The translations under genes and the position numbers were made by a program. The notes beneath the pieces are model-generated. The model worked only from the letters and a program-made list of their open reading frames with translations. It was not told where the DNA came from and made no database searches. A stretch of DNA of 64,000 nt from Streptomyces ochraceiscleroticus (GTDB lineage: Bacteria; Actinomycetota; Actinomycetes; Streptomycetales; Streptomycetaceae): the NCBI RefSeq assembly GCF_000720485.1, contig NZ_JOAX01000003.1, positions 186,001-250,000 of the forward strand, read 5' to 3'. How positions within the stretch are numbered: position 1 is the first letter of the stretch; each line of letters opens with the position of its first letter. Below are positions 58,222 to 64,000 of this stretch, in pieces.

Positions 58222-58633
58222 GCGTCCCCCCCCAAGACTGTGGGGCAGCAGGTTAGCCCAAGCCCCGCCAACATGAGCCAAACCATTGAAGATCGTCATG
58301 TATTACGTCGGACGCTGGGCCGACTCTGTACCGGACGAGGACGTCCGAGGTCCGACAACGCCCTGGCCTTGGATCTGTTCAACGCCGGGGAGAACGCGAG
58401 ACCGTCGCACCAAAGCGCACCAGATGAGCACCAGATGGGCACCAGATGGAGCGGTGATTCACGGCCATCAGGGGCGCACGGCACCTCAGGCGCAAGGCGC
58501 CTTTAGATAGCCGTTCTTGCAGGTCAAGGCCGTGATGACACCCAAACGGTCAGTGATTCCCAAGCTCAGGGTTTAGGCCCTCTGCTGCGAAGCAACATGA
58601 GGGCGATCTCGCTGTGCGATACAAGCTCGAGGG
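58222..58633. other. 412-bp non-coding stretch of the element
   Basis: Between the DUF4236 gene and the endonuclease gene. It contains the CACCAGATG tandem repeat and an inverted pair GGCGCAAGGCGCC near 58490. No reading frame with a plausible start and codon use is present. Confidence 0.4.
58418..58450. repeat. Three tandem 11-bp repeats CACCAGATGRR
   Basis: CACCAGATGAG, CACCAGATGGG and CACCAGATGGA follow one another without gaps at 58418, 58429 and 58440. A regular helical spacing near one turn makes a protein-binding site (iteron or arm site) possible. Confidence 0.6.
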
Positions 58634-59230
58634 CTAAAAGGCCTCATGGAGCGGCCTGCTGGAGCGCCAGCCGGCGAACGAGCCGTCTCGTGAGCGGACG
58701 CCGCTGAGATCACCGTGGAACAGTATCGCCGCCTCTGGTCTGCGTGCAGGGGGATCAGCCAGGTAAGTGTTGGCGTGGCCCCAGGTTTGCAGGTCGACCG
58801 TGAGACTCTCATACCAAGACAAGCCGCGGGTGTTGCAGTCCCTGCACAGGAGTCCTCGTACACACTGTCCACAGGAGTACGGGCCGGGGCAGCAGGCATG
58901 GTCATGATCGATGTGCCACCATGACGGCCCCTCCATCGAGAGGTCGCCGCCCAGTCTGCGGCACAGTGGGCAGGTGTCGTCCTGGGCCCTGAGGATGGCA
59001 TTGACGCGAGCACGCGTCAGCTTGTGCCGCTTTGCCTGCCGTTCAGCGTTGCGGCACTGCGGACATACCTTCCCCTTGGGGCCCGCGTCGACGCGCCAGA
59101 GTTTGTCGAGACACACCGTGCACGGTTCCAGGGTCTCAACCCACGCGTCGAAGTCTTCGCTTGCGAGCGCAATGATCTCATCATCTGTTAACCAGTCCAC
59201 GGGCCGCACGATAGAGGGCACCACTGACAC
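58634..59230 (-). CDS. Endonuclease VII-like HNH nuclease
   Basis: A 198-residue protein. Two zinc knuckles come first (CTVC near 37-40 with CPQC near 56-59) and then the nuclease core: CPLC (87-90), the catalytic WHIDHDH (105-111) and VRGLLCRDCN (124-133). This is the recombination endonuclease VII family, which resolves branched DNA in phages and is frequent in actinomycete mobile elements. The GTG start is uncertain; two further in-frame GTGs lie 6 and 9 bases later, and no good ribosome site is visible. Confidence 0.85.
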   Translation of the reverse strand: MSVVPSIVRPVDWLTDDEIIALASEDFDAWVETLEPCTVCLDKLWRVDAGPKGKVCPQCRNAERQAKRHKLTRARVNAILRAQDDTCPLCRRLGGDLSMEGPSWWHIDHDHACCPGPYSCGQCVRGLLCRDCNTRGLSWYESLTVDLQTWGHANTYLADPPARRPEAAILFHGDLSGVRSRDGSFAGWRSSRPLHEAF

Positions 59231-59657
59231 CCGATGAGCTGATCCCCTAGGGGAAGCCCAAGCTGGCGGTGTAAGTCAGCCATTCCACCCGCGTGGCCAG
59301 GCCTAGCTGGGATTCATGAAGAGAGCAGGCGCCAGAGCCGAGGTAACCACTGTCCGCTCTCTACGCACCGTAGAAGGTCAACCAGCACCGACCGTAGGAG
59401 CCTCAAGACGAGCCCCGGCAACCCCAGTAAGAGCCTTCTTGCGGATCGAAGGCGTGCAGCCATAGGAGCCATCACTCTCTTCTACAGGCAGAGCCAAGAC
59501 GCCGCCGTGGGCAGCCGGCCGCCTCCCCAAGTGATGGCTCCGTGGTCTACCAGGGGCCTCCGACACACCTCTGACACATTGCTGGCAGCAGTGGACGCTC
59601 TGACATACTCCGCCGCAGGTCAGCCAAGTATGAGGCCCGATCGGCGCAATCACTCCC
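59231..59657. other. Attachment-proximal non-coding region
   Basis: 427 bp between the endonuclease gene and the right attachment site. It contains a short palindrome (ATCCCCTAGGGGA near 59240) and possible integrase arm sites, but no clear repeats and no credible gene. Confidence 0.4.
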
Positions 59658-59699
59658 GAGCCGTGTGCGCAGGTTCGAATCCTGCCGGGGGCACTTCGC
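59658..59699 (+). repeat. Attachment-site direct repeat, right copy
   Basis: 42 bp identical to 52774-52815, the 3' part of tRNA-Arg plus 6 bp. It lacks the 5' half of the tRNA and so is not a second tRNA gene. It marks the right end of the element. Confidence 0.9.
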
Positions 59700-59749
59700 A
59701 GGGAATCAGCGTGATCAGACCGCTGATCTGCGTGAGTGCCAAAAGTATG

Positions 59750-59784
59750 AAGGGCCGGACCCAGGATCACTGGGTCCGGCCCTT
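59750..59784. terminator. Original tRNA-Arg terminator, displaced
   Basis: A 15-bp stem (59750-59764 with 59770-59784) around GATCA, near-copy of 52862-52898. Before integration this would have followed the tRNA. The 348-bp stretch 59700-60047 holds nothing else recognisable apart from a CTCCCTCTCGCGCTCCCTCT-type run at about 59831. Confidence 0.75.
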
Positions 59785-60047
59785 TGTCGTTGCAGTCGAC
59801 GCGGGTGCCTGCGGCAGTGGTGTGTTGCGCTCCCTCTCGCGCTCCCTCTTGCGCTCCCGTGCCGCTGAGCGTCGTGGCTTTTCGAGTGGAGTGATGCATC
59901 TGCGGTGGATCGCTCGTGAACTGTGCAGTATGTATGTCACATCAACTTTCGCGTGTAGTGGGTTGGTTGTGGTGAGTGGGGACGAGGGTGCGGTCAGCGC
60001 CGCGTCTCGGGGGGAGCCTGTGGGGGGCTCGGAAAGGCCAGGGGCAT

Positions 60048-62171
60048 ATGAGCCGCCGTTCCACCGGACTGATCGGCACCTGGGCGGAGATCCAGCGCCA
60101 GCAGCGGCGACAGGAGGAGGCCCGGCAGCGCGCCCAGGTGCAGCATCAGCGGGAGCAGGAGCGCCGGCAGCGAGCGGCGGAACGGGCGGCCGCGCGCAGT
60201 CAGCGGGAGCAGCAGGCGGCCTATCGGCAGCAGCGGGAAGCCGATGCGCGTCGGCGTACCGAGGAGCTGGACGCGCGGGTCGAGGTACTGAAGAACCTCC
60301 TGAAGGCAGGGTGTGACGCACCCGCGTTCACGCCTGCCGCACTGGCCCGCCCCGAGCGGGTGGAGCCTTTCGCTCCGGGCCGGCTCGGTGTGCCCGTACC
60401 CATGCCGGACCCGAACGCCTACCAGCCACAGCCGCAGGGCGGGTGGGGGTTCGGGGCGAATCGCCAGGCGCAGGAGCAGGCACGCGCTCGGTACGAGCAC
60501 GACTGGCGGGCGGCGCAGGCGGCTGAAGCTCAGCGGCAGCATCGGCTCGCGCTGTATCACCAGCAGTACCAGCAGTGGGCGGACGAACAGTTGGCGGCGA
60601 TCCGCCGGCACAACGCCGGCATCGAGGGGCTGACCGCCGCCCTTCAGCGGGGTGAGCCGGAATCGGTGGTGGAGTACTTCACCGCCGCGCTCTACTCCTC
60701 GCAGGGCTGGCCGCAAGGCCTTCCCCGTCAGGTGTCCGCCTCGTTCGACTCCGCCGCCCGCCAGCTCGTCCTGAACTGGGAGCTGCCCGGTTACGCGGTC
60801 GTCCCCGAGGTGTCGCTGGTGAGATACATGCCCGGCGCCGACCGGGACAAGGAGGTCCAGCGGTCGGCCGTCGAACGCCGGACCCTGTACCGCGACGTTC
60901 TGGCACAGTGCGTGCTCCTGGCGCTGCACGACGTCTTCGCCGCCGACCGTTTCGGCGTGCTGGACTCGGTCGTCCTGAACGGCTTCGTGGACGACACCGA
61001 CCCGGCCACCGGTCACGGGGCGCAGGTCTTCCTGGCCACCGTGATGGCTCCGCGCGCCGACTTCGCCAGGCTGAACCTGACGCAGGTGAGCGCTCCGGAC
61101 TGCCTGGTGGACGGGCTCCGCGGCCAGTTGTCGGACCGCCCCGAGCGGCGCACCCAGGTGCGGCCCGGCCGGCTGCCCGGCGAGGCCGGAGGCAGCGTGG
61201 TCTCCCACGGAGACGGCGAGGAACCGGATCTGTACGAGATGGACCCGCTGGAGTTCGAAGAGCTCGTGGCGGATCTGTTCCGGGCCATGGGGATGCAGGC
61301 GGTCACCACGGAGCGGTCGGGGGACGGGGGTGTGGACGTGGACGCGCTGGACCCCGACCCGATCCGCGGCGGCAAGATCGTCGTGCAGGCGAAGCGGTAC
61401 CGCAGCACCGTGCCGCCGAGCGCGGTGCGCGATCTGTACGGCACGGTGCAGGACGTCGGCGCGAACAAGGGCGTACTGATCACCACCTCCGCTTTCGGGC
61501 CCGGCTCGCACGCCTTCGCCAACGGCAAGCCGCTCACCCTCATTGCGGGCACCGAGCTGGTCGACCTCCTGAGCCGCCATGGCCTGAACGGGCGCCTCGG
61601 GGGCACCCCCGAACGGCAGGAAGCTGCGGCGCACCTCGATGCCGACCAGAACGGCGGCTTGGACAGCGGGCTGGACGCCGAGCTGAACGACACCAGCGTG
61701 CTGGGTCTGACGTGGACCGGAGACGTGGGGCTGGATGTGTGCGCGCTCGTCTGTCAGGGGAACCGCGTTCTCAGCGAGGATCAGTTCGTCTTCTTCAACA
61801 ACCCGCGTACCGCCGACGGCACCGTCCGGATGATGCCTGCCGTCAGCCCGGACAAAGCGGCTGTGTGGGTGCGCTTCGAACAGCTTCCTCCGCAGGCGGA
61901 CCGGCTCGTCCTGGTCGCTGCCGTCGACCCCGAGGTCGATCCCGACGCGGACCTGTCCGGCTTCTCGGACGCCCGGATCCGCCTGTCGGATCCCTCGGGC
62001 ACGGCGATCGACGAACTGGACGTCTCCGACGGCCGCCCCGGTGAGACCGCTCTCGTCCTGGGCTCGTTCCGGAGACGGGCCAATGGCGACTGGAGCTTCG
62101 TCACCGGCGGCAAGGGTTATCCGGGCGGTCTGGTCGACCTGGTCGAGGAGTACGGAATCGAGGTTGCCTAG
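60048..62171 (+). CDS. Mrr-like nuclease fused to a C-terminal TerD domain
   Basis: A 707-residue protein in four parts. Residues 10-85 are a Gln/Arg/Glu-rich coiled coil, and 140-200 a second Gln-rich helix. Residues 205-360 form an unrecognised globular domain. Residues 396-512 are a restriction-endonuclease-like (Mrr_cat) domain with ELVADLFRAMGMQAVTTERS, GDGGVDVDA (Asp430) and VVQAKRY (Gln447, Lys449), the D-QxK set. Residues 553-706 are a TerD domain (LTWTGDVGLDVCALVC, EDQFVFFNNPRTADGTV, SGFSDARIRLSDPSG), usually calcium-binding and part of tellurite/stress and phage-resistance systems. AAGG is about 13 bases before the ATG. No methylase is adjacent, so it is not a classical restriction enzyme pair. 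Confidence 0.85.
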   Translation: MSRRSTGLIGTWAEIQRQQRRQEEARQRAQVQHQREQERRQRAAERAAARSQREQQAAYRQQREADARRRTEELDARVEVLKNLLKAGCDAPAFTPAALARPERVEPFAPGRLGVPVPMPDPNAYQPQPQGGWGFGANRQAQEQARARYEHDWRAAQAAEAQRQHRLALYHQQYQQWADEQLAAIRRHNAGIEGLTAALQRGEPESVVEYFTAALYSSQGWPQGLPRQVSASFDSAARQLVLNWELPGYAVVPEVSLVRYMPGADRDKEVQRSAVERRTLYRDVLAQCVLLALHDVFAADRFGVLDSVVLNGFVDDTDPATGHGAQVFLATVMAPRADFARLNLTQVSAPDCLVDGLRGQLSDRPERRTQVRPGRLPGEAGGSVVSHGDGEEPDLYEMDPLEFEELVADLFRAMGMQAVTTERSGDGGVDVDALDPDPIRGGKIVVQAKRYRSTVPPSAVRDLYGTVQDVGANKGVLITTSAFGPGSHAFANGKPLTLIAGTELVDLLSRHGLNGRLGGTPERQEAAAHLDADQNGGLDSGLDAELNDTSVLGLTWTGDVGLDVCALVCQGNRVLSEDQFVFFNNPRTADGTVRMMPAVSPDKAAVWVRFEQLPPQADRLVLVAAVDPEVDPDADLSGFSDARIRLSDPSGTAIDELDVSDGRPGETALVLGSFRRRANGDWSFVTGGKGYPGGLVDLVEEYGIEVA

Positions 62172-62189
62172 GCCCCCACCCCTGCACGA

Positions 62190-62663
62190 CTACCGCTGCG
62201 CGGCGCGGTCGGAGGATGGCCATACGTAGGGCAGGCCGGTGGGGGTGTCCGGGAAGTACTGGCGGTAGTGGTCCGGGTCCTTGGTGAGGAGGGAGGACCG
62301 GTGGCTCCGGTGGAAGTCGGGGTCGCCCAGCCAGTTGGGGAGGTCGTGGGAGGCGGCCAGGGCGGCGTAGTCGCGTGGCGGGTCGCCGGGGAAGTGGGCG
62401 GTGTAGTCCTGGGTGAGGGTCAGGGCGCAGGTGTCCTGGCGACCGGACGCGGTCCATGCCTCGCAGATCTCCAGGCCGTACCGGACGAGGGCCTCCTCGT
62501 ACCCCGCCCATATGCGGACCGCCGGGTGGTGGCGCCAGCCGTAGCCGGGGACGGTGAGTCCCCGCAGGACCTGGAGCGCCTCCACTCGCTGCTTGCCGAG
62601 CCGGCGCGGGTCGAGGACCGCGGCGGAGGCCGCGAAGTCCGGCCAGGGCAGGAATGTCTGCAT
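62190..62663 (-). CDS. MSMEG_6728 family protein (pyrimidine-dimer glycosylase-like)
   Basis: A 157-residue protein beginning MQTFLPWPDFAASAAVLDPRRLGKQRVEALQ, the hallmark of the MSMEG_6728 family, related to the T4 endonuclease V-type DNA glycosylase fold. HHPAVRIWAGYEEALVRYG is the second conserved block. A DNA-repair role is plausible but unproven. It converges with the fusion gene at 62171, 18 bp away. Confidence 0.85.
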   Translation of the reverse strand: MQTFLPWPDFAASAAVLDPRRLGKQRVEALQVLRGLTVPGYGWRHHPAVRIWAGYEEALVRYGLEICEAWTASGRQDTCALTLTQDYTAHFPGDPPRDYAALAASHDLPNWLGDPDFHRSHRSSLLTKDPDHYRQYFPDTPTGLPYVWPSSDRAAQR

Positions 62664-62714
62664 GCCGGAGGGTAACCGCCGGGGCCGGTCCCCGCCGGGT
62701 GGCGCGGCCGGTGG

Positions 62715-63920
62715 TCACCGGTCCGGGTCCGGGGGCAGTGTGAGGTGGAGCGGGCCGCAGCCGAGGCGGGCTGCTTCCTTGGATACGTAGCGGGGGAAGA
62801 GGGTGCGGACGATGTGGGCGTGGGACGCGTCGTCGGCGCGGATGAGGAAGGTGACCTCGCCGGTCTGGCAGGCGGCCTGGAAGAGGGCGAAGCCGGGGCG
62901 GTAGAAGCCGCGGCCGTCCTCCGGGGCAGCGGCCTCGATCCGACGGCCTTCCTGCATCGACTGCCGGCGGTAGAGGACGGAGAGGCGGGGGTCCTCGACG
63001 GTCATCAGCCGCAGCGCGGGATGGTCGAAGGAGACGTGGCGGTCGCAGGTGCGGACGGGTCCCGGGCCCCCCGTCACCATCGGGCGGTACGTGGCGGCCC
63101 ACTCCTCCCCGGACGTCCGCAGCCCCTCGATGCCGCAGAAGGCGCCGGGCTTCTCGTCGGAGAAGCGGGCCGGCCGGGGGAGCCGGGGCACCGGGTCGGC
63201 GAGGGTCCCGTCGCAGCCCTTGCCCGCCATGTAGTGGTTGACGAGCTTGACCACCGTACGGGCGAGCCGGTCGCGCTCCGTGCCGTCGACCACGTCGTCG
63301 TACATGGTCCAGCCCGTCGCCACGTCGATCACCAGCGGCCCGTCGCCGGTCATCGGCCTGCCGGTACAGCCGTCCGGTACGGCCAGCCAGGCGCGGGTGT
63401 CCGACGCCATGCCCAGCAGACCGCCGCCCAAGGGAGTCAGGCGGGCGGACAGGAATTGGTCCGCCCACTGGTCGCCCGCGCCCCCGAAGCGGGGGTCGAG
63501 CTCGTGGACCTGCGCGGTGACCCGGCTGCCGTCGGCCGACTGCAGCACGCACTGGCCCGACGGGCCTTCGGAGCCGATCGGGTCGCCGTCGAGAGGGGTG
63601 TCGACGCTGTCGATGTCCTCGCTGCCGCGGAACAGCGCCGCCACGTCCGCGCTGTCGAGCGCGGACCAGCAGGCCCGTCGTCCGTCCGCGAACGGGCCTG
63701 CGTCCGTCTGCCAGGCCACGGCCGTGCCGCCGAGCAGTACCCCGGCGAGCCCGGCGGCGAGCGCGGGTCGCAGCCGGCCGCGCGTCAGCCGCCGCCAGTG
63801 CCACCGGTGCCACCAGGGCGTACGTGGCACGAAGGGTCCGGTTCCGAGTACGCCGCTGCGGGCCGGGGCGCCGTTGTCCGAAGCACCGCTCTCGGTCTCC
63901 TTGCTCATGTCGGCGGTCAT
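62715..63920 (-). CDS. Hypothetical anchored extracytoplasmic protein
   Basis: A 401-residue protein with a polar N-terminus, one membrane helix (about 53-70, LRPALAAGLAGVLLGGTAVAW) and a large external domain with several Cys (RRACWSAL, GQCVLQ, DGCTG, KGCDG, FCGIEG, RTCDRH, AACQTG, LGCGP) that could pair as disulphides. No enzymatic motif is recognised. GGGGGGA is seven bases before the ATG. The start overlaps the stop of the upstream paralogue (ATGA), so they are co-translated. Confidence 0.75.
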   Translation of the reverse strand: MTADMSKETESGASDNGAPARSGVLGTGPFVPRTPWWHRWHWRRLTRGRLRPALAAGLAGVLLGGTAVAWQTDAGPFADGRRACWSALDSADVAALFRGSEDIDSVDTPLDGDPIGSEGPSGQCVLQSADGSRVTAQVHELDPRFGGAGDQWADQFLSARLTPLGGGLLGMASDTRAWLAVPDGCTGRPMTGDGPLVIDVATGWTMYDDVVDGTERDRLARTVVKLVNHYMAGKGCDGTLADPVPRLPRPARFSDEKPGAFCGIEGLRTSGEEWAATYRPMVTGGPGPVRTCDRHVSFDHPALRLMTVEDPRLSVLYRRQSMQEGRRIEAAAPEDGRGFYRPGFALFQAACQTGEVTFLIRADDASHAHIVRTLFPRYVSKEAARLGCGPLHLTLPPDPDR

Positions 63921-64000
63921 CGGCCGGTCCCCCCGGGTGCGGCGTCGGCGGCGGGTGCGACGGGGGCGCATCCCAGGCGCTGTGTCACGGCGTTGGTGAA
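63917..64000 (-). CDS. C-terminus of a paralogous protein (cut by window edge)
   Basis: An open frame enters from the window edge and reads FTNAVTQRLGCAPVAPAADA before TGA at 63919-63917. The segment VTQRLGCAP resembles KEAARLGCGP near the end of the downstream protein, so it is probably a tandem paralogue. The four-base overlap with that gene supports an operon. Confidence 0.65.
   Translation of the reverse strand, partial: FTNAVTQRLGCAPVAPAADAAPGGTGR

Larger units (their letters stand above)
52774..59699. mobile_element. Decayed integrative element in tRNA-Arg(CCG)
   Basis: A 6.9-kb insertion bounded by 42-bp direct repeats. It contains an integrase pseudogene near the tRNA, two transposase remnants, an endonuclease VII-like gene and unknown genes. 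Replication, excision and transfer genes of actinomycete integrative elements are missing, so it is a remnant or a satellite depending on a helper. Several parts have clearly lower third-position GC than the chromosome (for example 53300-53880). Confidence 0.88.

Noticed and set aside
59640..59700. A second tRNA-Arg gene
   Set aside because: Only the 3' half is present; the acceptor 5' strand, D arm and half of the anticodon stem are missing. It is the right attachment site.
59507..60316. Plus-strand frame crossing the right attachment site
   Set aside because: It reads through the attachment repeat and terminator, with no family similarity. The real gene begins at 60048 in the same frame.

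Overview
The window is very GC-rich, with strongly G/C-biased third codon positions, frequent GTG starts and gene families typical of filamentous actinomycetes (Scy, FilP, NucS, a DUF2550 gene beside atpC, a Rho with a long Arg/Asp/Gly/Gln-rich insert). It is almost certainly a Streptomyces chromosome. As I recall it, the gene order is that of the Streptomyces coelicolor SCO5404 to SCO5350 core region, read leftwards in that genome. I could not check this here.

Layout. 1-3.9 kb: the first bases of a response regulator gene, a divergent secreted PepSY protein with a probable MITE in the shared promoter, and the methylmalonyl/acetoacetyl-CoA genes meaB, thiolase and mce. 4-9.6 kb: the coiled-coil polarity proteins Scy and FilP. 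9.7-15 kb: two tandem ABC-2 transporter pairs with a hypothetical gene between them. 15-26 kb: a small zinc-binding protein, an LLM flavin oxidoreductase, an SCO5389-family protein, NucS, a large membrane-anchored ATPase with a Ser/Thr/Pro-rich tail, a STAS protein, 3-hydroxyacyl-CoA dehydrogenase, a PduO-type cobalamin adenosyltransferase, a membrane protein, a NarL-type two-component pair and a DUF2550 protein. 26.5-34.4 kb: the complete F1Fo ATP synthase operon atpIBEFHAGDC on the minus strand. 34.7-45.2 kb: a WecA/TagO-type transferase, glyA, a phosphatase-like protein, tsaC/sua5, prmC, prfA, rpmE, an LCP protein and rho. 45.6-52.5 kb: thrB, thrC, hom, lysA, an ArgS-related protein without a catalytic core, and a receiver-only response regulator.

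52.7-59.7 kb: a tRNA-Arg(CCG) gene whose 3' part (42 bp) is repeated exactly 6.9 kb downstream. The two copies bound a decayed integrative element. It holds a multiply inactivated tyrosine integrase, an internally deleted IS3-type element with perfect 25-bp terminal repeats, an IS5-type transposase remnant, an endonuclease VII-like HNH protein and several unknown genes. 60-64 kb: a protein with a coiled-coil N-terminus, a central Mrr-like nuclease domain and a C-terminal TerD domain; an MSMEG_6728-family protein; and two tandem paralogous anchored proteins, the second cut by the window edge.

Most of the window is conserved housekeeping DNA: energy, translation termination, Asp-family amino acids, transcription termination, mismatch repair and polar growth. 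The points most worth a second look are the Mrr-TerD fusion, the phosphatase-like protein with Ser in place of its catalytic Cys, the MITE between two operator-like copies at the left edge, the decayed tRNA-Arg element, and four genes sharing the same apparently leaderless start (TANNNT, 6 nt, start codon).
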